NCBI GenBank assembly: GCA_934525675.1
Contig: CAKSZH010000001.1
Location: 124,001 to 188,000 of the forward strand
Length of the DNA: 64,000 bases
Reading direction: 5' to 3'
Origin: an uncultured Eubacteriales bacterium
GTDB taxonomy: Bacteria; Bacillota; Clostridia; Oscillospirales; CAG-272
Shown here piece by piece: positions 24,466-34,137 of the stretch (positions within the stretch are counted from its first letter, which is position 1; every line of letters begins with the position of its first letter). The notes below the pieces were generated by a model. The model did no database searches, was not told the DNA's origin, and was given only the letters and a program-made list of their open reading frames with translations. The position numbers and the translations under genes were made by a program.

Positions 24466-25613
24466 CAGAACGCTGTGAGAATGAGGAGAAAGGCAAAGTT
24501 GAAAAGCGAGAAGAGACCGACATAATACCCGGCCTTTTCCGGGTTGTGGCTGGTGTATTCCCGGAAGGTGATCAGGCTTGCAAGCGAGGCGATGAGGGTC
24601 CCCGTTCCGCCGATATTGACGCCGTAAAGCAGAGCGCGGTAATCGTGTGTGAAGCGGGAGAGCAGGATGGCAGTCGGCACGTTGCTGATGAACTGGCAGG
24701 AACCAACCGAAACAAACAGAACGCTTTTGTTCAGCATCTCGGTGAAAAAGTCGTGTACCGCGCCGAGCCGCGAAATGTTCCCCGCAAACAGAAAGAAGCA
24801 GACGAAGGTACCGAGCAGGCAGTAGTCTACCTGCAACAGCGCCCGTCGGTCGAGAAAAAGCAGAGAAAGCGGAATGACGATAAGTCCGATCCAATACGGG
24901 ATCAGGCGGAACACGATAACGATGGAGAAGGCAAACAGAAGCAGGTATACGACCGTCCGTGTCCGCGGCAGGGTGTAGGGAAATTCCTCCGTGACGGCAA
25001 TCGGTTCTTTTTTGACGAAGAGGAGACAGATCGCGGTGATCAGGGCAACCGACAGAAGAAACGGAAAGATCATGATGGAGAGAAATTCCCCGGTCGGAAT
25101 GGAGAAGCGGGAATAGAGGTAAAGGTTCTGCGGGTTGCCGAACGGCGTGAGCATTCCGCCGAGGTTGGCGGCAATGTTCTGCATGATGAAGGTGAACGCC
25201 ATGTACTTTTCTTTGCCCGTCGAGGTCAAAACAAAGTAACCGAGCGGCAGGAAGGTGAGAAGCGCCATGTCGTTGGCGATCAGCATGGAGCCGAGGAAGG
25301 TGATGTACACGAGAGAAAGCACCGCGGAACGCGTCGAGCCGGTCATTTTGACGATCTTTCGCGCAAGGATGGTGAAAAAGCGGATGTTTTTGAGCGCACA
25401 GACGACCGCAAGCGTGCAGAACAGACAGGTGAGCGTGCGGAAATCGAAATAGGAAAGGTACTCTCCGTCGGGCGGCACCAGGAACGCGGAGACGACCGCA
25501 AGCACAAGGGCAATGCAGAAGACGGTGTTCTTACGGACAAAGCCGAGGACCAGAGAGAGGAATCTTGCAGGACCGTGCGAGGATTTTTTTGGAAAAATTA
25601 CTTGGGCATTCAT
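24444..25613 (-). CDS. Ion-transporter-superfamily permease (ArsB/CitM/SLC13-like)
   Basis: A 389-aa polytopic membrane protein with about ten to twelve hydrophobic segments. ANDMALLTFLPLG and NIAANLGGMLTPFGNPQNLYLY in the first half, and FISNVPTAILLSRF with NIGGTGTLIASLASLI in the second, are the two inverted re-entrant hairpins typical of the IT superfamily. Relatives carry dicarboxylates, citrate or arsenite, and the substrate is open here. The ATG at 25613 was chosen because it immediately precedes the basic, hydrophobic start; its RBS is weak, and a TTG start at 25760 is possible but unlikely. No arsenic genes are nearby. Confidence 0.83.
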   Translation of the reverse strand: MNAQVIFPKKSSHGPARFLSLVLGFVRKNTVFCIALVLAVVSAFLVPPDGEYLSYFDFRTLTCLFCTLAVVCALKNIRFFTILARKIVKMTGSTRSAVLSLVYITFLGSMLIANDMALLTFLPLGYFVLTSTGKEKYMAFTFIMQNIAANLGGMLTPFGNPQNLYLYSRFSIPTGEFLSIMIFPFLLSVALITAICLLFVKKEPIAVTEEFPYTLPRTRTVVYLLLFAFSIVIVFRLIPYWIGLIVIPLSLLFLDRRALLQVDYCLLGTFVCFFLFAGNISRLGAVHDFFTEMLNKSVLFVSVGSCQFISNVPTAILLSRFTHDYRALLYGVNIGGTGTLIASLASLITFREYTSHNPEKAGYYVGLFSLFNFAFLLILTAFCYFLLKL

Positions 25614-25774
25614 TGGTATGGAAATCACTTTCTGCGGCGATTTTGCCGCGTTGTCGGTCAGAATGGAGCCGACCGCTTTGGTACGTGGAGCGGTCGGATA
25701 AAGAGACGTTCGGAGAAAAACACCGGGGAATCGTTTCGTGGTGCCGGTCAGAAAAAGCAAAAATGCCGGTGCCC

Positions 25775-28700
25775 TCAGAACCGTATTTCCACGGATCTTC
25801 CGAGCGGGATGGAGTAAATTATAGTTTTTTCCGGCAAGGCTCCGTACAGATGCCGGACGGCGCGGCGGTACACCGAAAGCTGATGTGCGTGGCGTTCGGT
25901 GAAGAACGCGCAGATCCGTTCCGGGTCATTCCGTATTGCATCGGGCACGCGGTCGGTTTTGTAATCCGCGAGGACAAGAGAACCGTCGGGCATGGTGAGG
26001 AGCAGGTCAATGGAGCCCTGCACATGAAGCAGTCGGTTGCCAAGCGCAACTTTCAGCTGTACCCCTTCCGTGAATTCCGCATAGGGCAGAAACAGACTGA
26101 ATTGTACCTCGCGTTCGGCTTTTTCCGCTTTCCTGATGAGTCGGAACAGGTCGCTTGTGAGGAATTTTGCGAGTGCCTCCCGGTCGGCGATTTCCGCCGT
26201 CCGCGGGGTGATGAACTTTTCCCGGACAAGCCGGTCAAATTCGGATTCGATGCCGTCCGCCACGAGGCGGCGGTAGTCACAGAATTGCAGGAACTCATGC
26301 GCCGCGGTACCGCGGTCGGTGGCGAGCACCGCCTTGCCTTCACCGAGCAGGGAGGCAAAGGATTTCGAGGAGGTGCGGAGCAGCTCCAGTCTGGCGCGGA
26401 TTTCCCCTCCGTCTCCTCCGTTCTCGTCCGCCAGTAATCTGTCGGCAAGCCCCGGGGTGACTTTGCTTGCGGCGATCTTGGCGGGCAGCAGTCGGATTTT
26501 TTGATCGAGCATCGCCTCGCGGGAGCTATCGGGCAGGGGGGGTGCCATTTTACCGGGGATAGCGGACAAAGAACCCGTTGTTTCGCCGGAAATACCGGGC
26601 GGGGAATCCGTTGTTTCATCCGGGTCTCCGGACCGGAGACCTTCTGTGTTTTCCGGTGTATTCATGTTCTTGGCTCCGGCGGCAGATTCATCGCTGGCAG
26701 CGAAAGCCGTGTCTTTCGTGGAATCTGCGTCGCCCCGTGCAACCGTATCATGGATGACAGCGGAAACCTCATCCCGGGCAAAACCCGTGTCAGACCCGGC
26801 GGAAGCTTCACCGGGAACCGCGCTCTCCCCGACGGATGCCGCATCGGTGTCCGATATCCCGCCGGAAGTCTTGCCGGGAACCCCGCCGGAAACCGCGTTC
26901 AGCGCTGTACCTGCGTCAAAAATCAGCTCCTCCGCTGTTTGCGGGCGGAGGACGGGGTCACAGTGCGCGAGCGCCATGGAGATCCATTCCGCGAAGGACT
27001 GCGCGTGGCGGACGGTGTAGGCATCCTCCGGATCCGCCAGTCCGGCTCTTTCAAGGAATGTGTCAACGTCCCGTGTCCGGACGGTCGCGGAAACATAGAG
27101 TCGTTCCCTTGCGCGCGTGAGCGCCACATACAGAATACGCATCTCCTCTTCCACGGTGTCTCTTCTGTAACCAAAGATCGCGCAGTCGCGGAGCAGGGTG
27201 GAACGCTTGGCAAGCGTCTCATGGTCGGACAGGCGGCAGGTTACGCCGATGCGTCTGTGAAAGAGCATCTCCTCCTTGATGTCCGGCATGGTGAAGCCGG
27301 AGCCGCACCGCGCAAGAAAGCAGACCGGGAATTCGAGTCCCTTGGAGGAGTGTATCGTCATCATGGTAACGGCATCCGCCTCGGCGTTCCCCGCGCGGAA
27401 GGACAGCTTGCCGTCCGCGACGGCGGTGCGGAAGAAACCGAGGAACTGGTAAAGCCCCGTGGAAATGCTGCTCTGGTAATGCCGCGCCGTGTCGTATGCG
27501 CAAAGAAAGGCATCGCTGTCCGCCATTCCAAAGAGCAGCGGGTCGCGGTACAGTTCGCGGAGGAATCGGTCGGCGGGAAGTCCCAGCGACAGCCGACGGT
27601 AAGAGGCAAGCCACGAAACAAATCCTCGTGCGTGTTCCGCCGCGCCGCCTGTGGAATGATCCGCCGCTTCGCACATGGCGTCGAACAGGGAAGCACCTTC
27701 GCTTGCCGCAAGATGAAACCCGAGCAGGTCGTCCGTGGTAAACCCGAACACGGGATGGAGCAGGGTCTCATAGAGCGGCACGTCCGACTGCGGGTTGTCG
27801 ATCACGGCAAGCAGGTTCAGAAGAAACTTCATTTCCGGTGACGAGGAAAGCCCGCTTCCGCCGGAAAACGTGGTGGCGATGCCGCGCCGGGAAAGCTCAC
27901 GGTCAATCTCGTAGAGCGGTGTGTTCCGGCGGCTGAGGATCGCAATATCGGAGGCGCGGATGGGGGATCCGTCCGCTTTTTGCCCGTCCCGGAGGAGCGC
28001 GGCTACCGTGTCCGCAATCCATGCGGTTTCGGTGAGGATTCCCGCGTCGGGGGAGGCGGTGGAACCGTCCGTGCCGTCATTTATTTCGCCCGGGACGCCG
28101 GACGCTCCGGTTCCCGCCCCGACGACCATATCCGGCACGTCGGAGGAATCACCGGGTTCCGGATCCGATCCGCCATTTCCGTCCTCTCCGTCGCTTGTCC
28201 CCGCGCCGCAGAAGTAGGCAACGGTGACTCTGGGGGAGACATATTCCTCCGACGGATCCGGCTTGCTCTTCTTCAGATCATCCTCCGGACGGTACCCGAC
28301 GCTTTCCCGACAGACCGAAAAGAGCGGGCGGCAGACCGTGTTGGAGAATTCGATGATGTTTTTGTCACAGCGGAAGTTGTCGGACATGAAGATGCTGTTG
28401 GCTGCCGCCTCTTCCGCTCCGGCGGTGCCGTAAGCGGGGAAGCGGCGGCGGTACTCCGCGAACAGCGAGGGATCGGAGCCGCGGAAGGCATAAATGCACT
28501 GCTTGATGTCGCCGACCATAAACCGATGGTCCCCTCCGATGAAGGAGAAAATCAGGTCCTGCATTTCGTTGACGTCCTGGTATTCGTCGATGTACACCTC
28601 GTCGTAGTTGCCCGCGAGCGAGGCGGCGAGGTCGGACGGATGGGTGCCGTCGGCAGTCAGAAGCGCCAGCATATTCCGCGTGATGTCGGTGAAATCGGCA

Positions 28701-29785
28701 ATGCCGCGGGTGCGCTTCTCGGCGCCGAGGCGAACATCATACTCCGAGAGAAGCTCGTAGAGCATGGTGCAGAAACCGGCGGTGGCGCGGAACTGCTCCG
28801 GAATGTCCTCCGGCGGAGTATAGAAATACTTTTTTCCAAGCCCCGTGATGGCTTTGCGGTAGATCTTGTGTTCCTCGTGCACGCGGATGCCGACCTCGGT
28901 CTTCGCGTCCTTTTTCACGGACAGCCTGCCGGGGGGCGGCGCGGTGTTCGCGGCAAGATATGCCGATGCGTACCCCTCGTCCAGCCCCTGGAGGATTGCA
29001 CGGAGATATTCTTCTTCCGAAGACAGCAGCGGAAAGAATCCGGCGACATAGGCGTCGTTGTCCCCGAGCAATTCCTTCGCGCGGGAGAGTTTTCCGAGGT
29101 AACAGCCGATCTCCTCCCGCACGCATTCCGAGAACAGTTTTCCCGCCGCCGTCGAAAAGAAATCCATTTCCGCGTCGTGCGTATAGGTATCCGCGTACCC
29201 GGAAAGCAGGCGGATCCCCTCCGGCTGATTGCGGACGGTGTCGTAAAAATCAATCAGAAGATCATAGGGAAATCCGGTTGCTCCCGCCGTCATGAGGTCA
29301 TCCGCAAACGCGGAGAAGCGGTTACTTTCCTCGCCATTACCGTAACGTCCATAGAATTCCGTTACGGTATCTTCAAGAATCTGCCGCTTGAGGGGGAGCA
29401 TTTCCGCCTCGTCCGCAATGCGGAAGGAGGCGGGGAGACCGAGCCGTTCAAAATGCTCGCGGACGGGCCCCATGCAAAAAGAGTCGATGGTCTGGATGTC
29501 GGCGCTGCCGAGCGCGACCAGTTGCTTTGCCAGATGCCCGTTCTCCGGATGCTCCGCAATTGCCGCGGACAGTGCATCGGAAATTCTTGCGCGCAGCTCC
29601 GCCGCGGCGGAGCGGGTGAAAGTGACGATGAGCATTCTGGTAATGTCCGCGCCCTCGGTGACGCGGCGGATGATGCGTTCGGTCAGCGTCGCGGTTTTAC
29701 CGGAGCCAGCCGCTGCGGAGACAAGAAGCGTTTTGCCCGTGACCGACATGGCGGCGGTCTGTTCCGGGGTCCAGTTTCTCGGCAT
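25775..29785 (-). CDS. addA: ATP-dependent helicase/nuclease subunit A (AddA)
   Basis: A 1336-aa UvrD-like helicase with a C-terminal RecB nuclease domain. With AddB it processes double-strand ends for RecA. Walker A is SAAAGSGKT (about 23-31), followed by TFTRSAAAELRARI, YIDEYQDVNEMQ (motif II), GDIKQCIYAFRGSDP (III), MTIHSSKGLEFPVCF (V) and EEEMRILYVALTRAR (VI). The nuclease motif is SLVLADYKTDRV. Two low-complexity inserts, encoded near 28030-28215 and 26545-26925, are rich in Gly, Ser, Asp, Thr and Pro and are absent from the normal fold; they explain the slightly long protein. The ATG at 29785 has AAAGGAG; addB ends 19 bases upstream. Confidence 0.95.
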   Translation of the reverse strand: MPRNWTPEQTAAMSVTGKTLLVSAAAGSGKTATLTERIIRRVTEGADITRMLIVTFTRSAAAELRARISDALSAAIAEHPENGHLAKQLVALGSADIQTIDSFCMGPVREHFERLGLPASFRIADEAEMLPLKRQILEDTVTEFYGRYGNGEESNRFSAFADDLMTAGATGFPYDLLIDFYDTVRNQPEGIRLLSGYADTYTHDAEMDFFSTAAGKLFSECVREEIGCYLGKLSRAKELLGDNDAYVAGFFPLLSSEEEYLRAILQGLDEGYASAYLAANTAPPPGRLSVKKDAKTEVGIRVHEEHKIYRKAITGLGKKYFYTPPEDIPEQFRATAGFCTMLYELLSEYDVRLGAEKRTRGIADFTDITRNMLALLTADGTHPSDLAASLAGNYDEVYIDEYQDVNEMQDLIFSFIGGDHRFMVGDIKQCIYAFRGSDPSLFAEYRRRFPAYGTAGAEEAAANSIFMSDNFRCDKNIIEFSNTVCRPLFSVCRESVGYRPEDDLKKSKPDPSEEYVSPRVTVAYFCGAGTSDGEDGNGGSDPEPGDSSDVPDMVVGAGTGASGVPGEINDGTDGSTASPDAGILTETAWIADTVAALLRDGQKADGSPIRASDIAILSRRNTPLYEIDRELSRRGIATTFSGGSGLSSSPEMKFLLNLLAVIDNPQSDVPLYETLLHPVFGFTTDDLLGFHLAASEGASLFDAMCEAADHSTGGAAEHARGFVSWLASYRRLSLGLPADRFLRELYRDPLLFGMADSDAFLCAYDTARHYQSSISTGLYQFLGFFRTAVADGKLSFRAGNAEADAVTMMTIHSSKGLEFPVCFLARCGSGFTMPDIKEEMLFHRRIGVTCRLSDHETLAKRSTLLRDCAIFGYRRDTVEEEMRILYVALTRARERLYVSATVRTRDVDTFLERAGLADPEDAYTVRHAQSFAEWISMALAHCDPVLRPQTAEELIFDAGTALNAVSGGVPGKTSGGISDTDAASVGESAVPGEASAGSDTGFARDEVSAVIHDTVARGDADSTKDTAFAASDESAAGAKNMNTPENTEGLRSGDPDETTDSPPGISGETTGSLSAIPGKMAPPLPDSSREAMLDQKIRLLPAKIAASKVTPGLADRLLADENGGDGGEIRARLELLRTSSKSFASLLGEGKAVLATDRGTAAHEFLQFCDYRRLVADGIESEFDRLVREKFITPRTAEIADREALAKFLTSDLFRLIRKAEKAEREVQFSLFLPYAEFTEGVQLKVALGNRLLHVQGSIDLLLTMPDGSLVLADYKTDRVPDAIRNDPERICAFFTERHAHQLSVYRRAVRHLYGALPEKTIIYSIPLGRSVEIRF

Positions 29786-29804
29786 AGTGATTGTCTCCTT
29801 TCTC

Positions 29805-32800
29805 TTAAAAACCGCCCTTGACTGCAACGGGGCAGGCGTCGGCAAGCAAACAGAATTTGCAGGATTTTGCGGACGGGGTCTTGCTTGCGTCGCCGGAAAA
29901 CAGGCGATCCGCCGAGGAGAGCAGAGAATCCCCGATCTCGTCGCCGAGCCGGTCGAAATCGGCGCTTTCCATGGCGTTTCCGGAATAGGTGCCGTCCTTT
30001 TTCTCTGTGACCCCGCAAAGGAACGCGCTGTTCATCTCATCGTTCATGGCATGGAGCAGTTCGGGGTCCATAACGACAAGTCCGCTGCGTTCGGGGCGGG
30101 GGACCTGTCCCTCGCGGTTCATGTACAGGTAAAACGCGCCTGCGGGGAGCAGTTCCGCCCCCTCTGGCAGATCCCCGAACCACGCGGAGTCCTTGCCGCG
30201 GCAGAGCGTGAAGAGGTAGAGAAGCAGCTGCAGGTCGCGCCCCTCCTTTACGTCCTTCATGGAAAACGTGTGGTTTCCGGACTTGTAATCCACCACGCGC
30301 AGATAGATCTGCCCCTCGCGGCGGAACACGTCCACGCGGTCCACCGTGCCGCCGAGGCGCAGTTTCTTACCTGCGTTTCTGCCGGACGCAATGGTCAGGT
30401 CAAGCGGCGGAATGTCCGCGTCGCCGTCGCCGATTTTCTTTTCGAAAAACGCGGGAACAAACTCCGAATGACGGAGCTCCTCCGTGACGCTTGCCGCCAT
30501 GAGCCGCGCGGCGGCAAGGTATCTGCGGAAAAGGTGGGTGTGAAGCTCGTCCGGTGATGCGTCCAGCTCCGGGTAACTCTCCCGGATGCAGTCGCGGGCA
30601 GCCTGTGCCACACGCCGCTCTCTTTCTGCGTCGTCCGGAAGACGGAAGATCCCGTCCTCTCCGATACAACCGCGCAGGTAGTGCTCGAGAACAAAGTGCA
30701 GGAAGTTGCCCGCGTCAAGACTGCCGAACACCGCCGGCTGTGCGAGCCGGAGACGCATGATATAGGTCGACCAGTAGCTGTGCGGGCAGGAGTTGAAGCG
30801 TTGCAGGTTGGTCGGCGAGAAGCGGAGCGTGTTTCCGAGAATGCCGTCCGCAAGCTCCGGGGAAACCGTGTATCCGGCAGATTGCGGGTGGCTGACGGCG
30901 GGAGCCAGCTTGTATTCCGTGACGCCGAGGTAGGGAAAAAGATACCTGACCCGCGCAAACGCGATGGAGGGCGTAAGTGCTTTTCCGTCCGCCGCGGCGG
31001 TGGGCGCCGACAGGATGAGCTTTTCCTTCGGCTTGGTGAAGGCTCTGCGGATGTAATACAGCTCGTTTGCGGACATTTTATCCCTGCGGGTGCCGAAGCG
31101 TACTCCGAGCTCGTCGAGCTTTGCTTTTTCCGCGTCGCCGAGCAGTCCCGCGGATTTCACGGGCGCGGGGAAAGCCCCCTCGGTCAGTCCGAGCACCAGT
31201 GCCGCCCGGAGGTTTTCCACGCGGAGCGTGTCCGCCGCGCCGATGATGACGCAGTCCTGAATTTCCGGAACTGCGCCGATGTCGGAGGCGGATAGCAGGA
31301 GCGAGATGGCAGAAGTGAATTCCTCGGTGTTCATTTCGGCGTCGGGGAGAACGTCCGCAAGGCGCGTGAGTGCGCCGACCACTGCATCAAACAGGCGCAC
31401 CGTGTCGCCCGCCTCGCGGATCTCACCGAGTGACAGCTCGGTCTCCGCCAGCGAAAGCAGACGGTCGGTCAGTCCCGCTTCCAGAAGATAGTCGTAAAGC
31501 ACCGCGCATTTGTTCGCGAGTGTTCCGGCGGCGCGCAGTCCCGTCCCCAGCTTTTCCAGAGGGGGGATCAGCGTCGCACGGACGCGGTTTGCGCTCTCGA
31601 GAATTTCTTTCCCGCGCTTGGTAAGGCGCGTGGTATATCCGTCGGGATTGCGGTTCCAGACCGGTTCCGTAAAGGTCTTTCCGGTGATGTTCCAGACTCC
31701 GCAGTATTCTTCAAACAGGTCAAGATCGCGTTCTCCGAGTCCCGTCAGACCGGTTTTGGCAAGCGTCATCACGTCCTCGCGCCGAAAACCTCTGCCTGCC
31801 GCACGGAGGGAGGACAGGATAAATCTTGCGGGCGGTTCGGAGGAAAGCTCGCGCTTCTCGGACAGAAAGCAGGGAATTCCGTAACGGTCAAACACGCTGT
31901 CGATGAGCCCCCGGTAATCCTCTGTGTCCCGGACGATTACTGCGATCTCGCCGAAGTGCATCCCCTCCTCGTGAAGCGCGAGGATACGCTTCGCGGCAAG
32001 TTCCGCCTCCGCGTAAGGTCCTGCAGGGGCGTACAATTCAATTGCGCCCCGTTTGTCTTCTGCCGGAAGCGGAAGATTTTCTCTGCGGAGTCCCATGTCA
32101 AAGAGATGCTTGCCGATAAGATGAAGTTCTTCCGATTGCGTGCGGTGGTTACCCTTCAGCAGTTCGGTTTCACAGCCGCCCGCAAGCTCGTTTCCCATCG
32201 CAAACAGCCGCGCGGCGGTCGTGGCAACGGCAAGCGTTTCGGGGGAGTGGTCGGAAAGCCCCATGCAGTCCAGCGTTACCGTAACGTGTTCCGCCTGCCG
32301 CAGCATTTCGCCGAGCACCGCGTATTCGCCCTCGGTGAAGTCGGTGAAGGAATCGAGATAGACCCGGCTTCCGCGGAAAAAGGGACAGGTACGGAGTACC
32401 CGCCCGAGGCGGAAGAGCCGGTCGGCGCTGTTGCCGCCGAAGCGCTCGGTCACCAGCCCGTCATAAGCGGCGGTGATGAGCGAAAGGTCCAGGAGCTTTG
32501 TCCGGAGCGGGTCGTCCTCCGGCAGTTTTCCCGCTGCCCCCTCAAGCGCCGCAGGAGATACTCCTCCCGCGTGCATTTCGTCGGAGACAGACAGCATCAG
32601 AGCGGTCAGGCTCTGGTCGGGACGGTCGCCCGGACGGTATTCGGAGAGGAGCGGGGAAAGCTCTCTTAGGTTCTGCCACATGAAAAGGGTACGGAGCCCT
32701 TCATCCGGATCCGTTTCCGTCAGCCCGCCCGTCTCGCGGAATACAAGCTCCGCAAGCCGCCGGAAGCCGACGATCTTCAGAATTCTTCCCGCGGAACCGG

Positions 32801-32954
32801 GGAGAACGGGGAGCAGTTCCTGTTCGTAGAAATACACCTGCTGTTCGGGAACGATGAGAAACGCACGCTGTCCCGCTTCCATGTCGCGGCGGATGCGTTC
32901 CCGGAGCACGTAGGATTTACCGCTCCCGGACGGACCGCAGATCAGCTTCAGCAT
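29805..32954 (-). CDS. addB: ATP-dependent helicase/deoxyribonuclease subunit B (AddB)
   Basis: A 1049-aa partner of AddA. It has an N-terminal P-loop (CGPSGSGKS at about 6-14), a helicase-like middle region that recognises recombination hotspots, and a C-terminal RecB-type nuclease (LRVVDYKSGNHTF with GGTVDRVDVF before it). The Cys of FNSCPHSYW and the C-terminal CxxC...C cluster (CKFCLLADACPV) are the expected [4Fe-4S] ligands of AddB. The start at 32954 lies inside the end of the upstream queG-like gene (38-nt overlap) with AAAGGAG upstream, so translation is coupled. Confidence 0.95.
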   Translation of the reverse strand: MLKLICGPSGSGKSYVLRERIRRDMEAGQRAFLIVPEQQVYFYEQELLPVLPGSAGRILKIVGFRRLAELVFRETGGLTETDPDEGLRTLFMWQNLRELSPLLSEYRPGDRPDQSLTALMLSVSDEMHAGGVSPAALEGAAGKLPEDDPLRTKLLDLSLITAAYDGLVTERFGGNSADRLFRLGRVLRTCPFFRGSRVYLDSFTDFTEGEYAVLGEMLRQAEHVTVTLDCMGLSDHSPETLAVATTAARLFAMGNELAGGCETELLKGNHRTQSEELHLIGKHLFDMGLRRENLPLPAEDKRGAIELYAPAGPYAEAELAAKRILALHEEGMHFGEIAVIVRDTEDYRGLIDSVFDRYGIPCFLSEKRELSSEPPARFILSSLRAAGRGFRREDVMTLAKTGLTGLGERDLDLFEEYCGVWNITGKTFTEPVWNRNPDGYTTRLTKRGKEILESANRVRATLIPPLEKLGTGLRAAGTLANKCAVLYDYLLEAGLTDRLLSLAETELSLGEIREAGDTVRLFDAVVGALTRLADVLPDAEMNTEEFTSAISLLLSASDIGAVPEIQDCVIIGAADTLRVENLRAALVLGLTEGAFPAPVKSAGLLGDAEKAKLDELGVRFGTRRDKMSANELYYIRRAFTKPKEKLILSAPTAAADGKALTPSIAFARVRYLFPYLGVTEYKLAPAVSHPQSAGYTVSPELADGILGNTLRFSPTNLQRFNSCPHSYWSTYIMRLRLAQPAVFGSLDAGNFLHFVLEHYLRGCIGEDGIFRLPDDAERERRVAQAARDCIRESYPELDASPDELHTHLFRRYLAAARLMAASVTEELRHSEFVPAFFEKKIGDGDADIPPLDLTIASGRNAGKKLRLGGTVDRVDVFRREGQIYLRVVDYKSGNHTFSMKDVKEGRDLQLLLYLFTLCRGKDSAWFGDLPEGAELLPAGAFYLYMNREGQVPRPERSGLVVMDPELLHAMNDEMNSAFLCGVTEKKDGTYSGNAMESADFDRLGDEIGDSLLSSADRLFSGDASKTPSAKSCKFCLLADACPVAVKGGF

Positions 32955-33972
32955 GGCGTATGCTCCTTTCCGCCGCCGTCGGAAGAGGTTCCGCCCGCTG
33001 CGGCATTTTTTCGTCCGTTACGGCAGTTTCTTCGTTCATCGCGGCGTCCTGCCTGCCCGCCACGGCAGTTTCTTCGTTCGTTCCGGCATCCCGCCTGCCC
33101 GCCGCGATGTTTTCTTCGCCCGTCGCGTTTTTGTCGGCATTTCCCGTGCCGCAGGCTTGCGCTCTTTCAAACAACATAAGATTGCGCAGGATCGTTGCCT
33201 TTCCGCGCCAGGCAAACGCTCGGTGGGAAAATGCGTCGTCCGGCATGGCGCGGACTTCTTCCGAGGTCAGATGGGTGATTGTGTCCGTGAGAAAATAGGG
33301 GATCGTCGTGTAAAGAGTCCCCGCGCGCCGCGCGGCGTCCGTGTACGGGCAGACCTCCTGACAACGGTCGCATCCCCAGACCGATCCGCCAAAGAGGAGA
33401 GCATCCTCCTCCTCTTTTGTCAGTGTCCCTTTTTTCTGAGAGAGCGCGGACAGGCACTCCCCCTCGCCGCGCCCGAGATAGGAACAGGTTGCCGTACATC
33501 TGCCGCAGCCCATGCAGGTCCCCGGTTCCGCCGCGTGGCAATCGTAGCGGTAAGAGGTGATGATTTCGGCAAGAAACACAAAGGAGGAGTAGAGCCTTGT
33601 AATCAGCATCCGGTTTTTGCCGAGCACGCCGAGTCCGGAGACTGCGGCGGCATGAAGCTCGCTGATCGGGGAATGATCGCCGAACAGGGCGAAACGCTCG
33701 TCCGGATATTTTTCTCTCAGAATCGGCAAAAGTCTCTCCGACAGCTCTGTCAGATAGGCATGATAGTCCCGCGGGACGGCATAGGCGGAGAGATTGCGGC
33801 TTTTGTCCGCCGCAGGGGAGAGATACGGAATGGCGAAAAGGAACACGGTGCCGTCCGCAATTCCCGTGCGCTCCAGCAGATACGGACGTGTGATATGGCA
33901 ATCGGCAAGCGGAACGGGGCAGACCAGACCGATTCCTTCTTTTGCAAGCAGTTCACTGATGACGTCAAGCAT
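32917..33972 (-). CDS. QueG-like double [4Fe-4S] cluster protein (epoxyqueuosine reductase family)
   Basis: A 351-aa protein with a bacterial ferredoxin-type double cluster: CMGCGRCTATC followed about 45 residues later by CDRCQEVCP. The upstream segment has GVLGKNRMLITRLYSSFVFLAEI, which is typical of epoxyqueuosine reductase-like proteins that perform the last step of tRNA queuosine synthesis. It lacks the C-terminal HEAT region of longer QueG proteins. The last 70 residues are low-complexity with a 14-residue repeat encoded at 33020-33103. The ATG at 33972 has GGGAGG upstream. It overlaps addB by 38 nt and leads the queG-addB-addA operon. The exact substrate is inferred from the family only. 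Confidence 0.8.
   Translation of the reverse strand: MLDVISELLAKEGIGLVCPVPLADCHITRPYLLERTGIADGTVFLFAIPYLSPAADKSRNLSAYAVPRDYHAYLTELSERLLPILREKYPDERFALFGDHSPISELHAAAVSGLGVLGKNRMLITRLYSSFVFLAEIITSYRYDCHAAEPGTCMGCGRCTATCSYLGRGEGECLSALSQKKGTLTKEEEDALLFGGSVWGCDRCQEVCPYTDAARRAGTLYTTIPYFLTDTITHLTSEEVRAMPDDAFSHRAFAWRGKATILRNLMLFERAQACGTGNADKNATGEENIAAGRRDAGTNEETAVAGRQDAAMNEETAVTDEKMPQRAEPLPTAAERSIRHAEADLRSVRER
33020..33103 (-). repeat. Two 42-bp tandem repeats in the queG-like gene tail
   Basis: Units at 33020-33061 and 33062-33103 share an ACGGCAGTTTCTTCGTTC core and a CCTGCCCGC end. They encode two 14-residue units, AGRRDAGTNEETAV and AGRQDAAMNEETAV. The repeat keeps the frame and lies just upstream of the addB start on the coding strand. 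Confidence 0.85.
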
Positions 33973-33994
33973 ACTCCGCCTCCCACAAAAGGTG

Positions 33995-34023
33995 TTGAAA
34001 TTTATTGCCGTATGGTATATACT
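33995..34023 (+). promoter_or_regulatory. Possible distal promoter for the HtrA-like gene
   Basis: There is a -35 TTGAAA (33995-34000), a 17-bp spacer and a -10 TATACT (34018-34023) on the plus strand, about 265 bases before the gene. A separate TACAAT box at 34231-34236 is closer to the start but lacks a -35. Confidence 0.6.
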
Positions 34024-34137
34024 GAAAGAAAGTATTCCGCCCCGCCGGGCGGGAAGCGTCCCGCACGTAGGAATTTGCCGGCAATCCGGCGACCCGCGGT
34101 GCCGCACGGCAAAAGGGACAGCGTCCCGAATAATATC

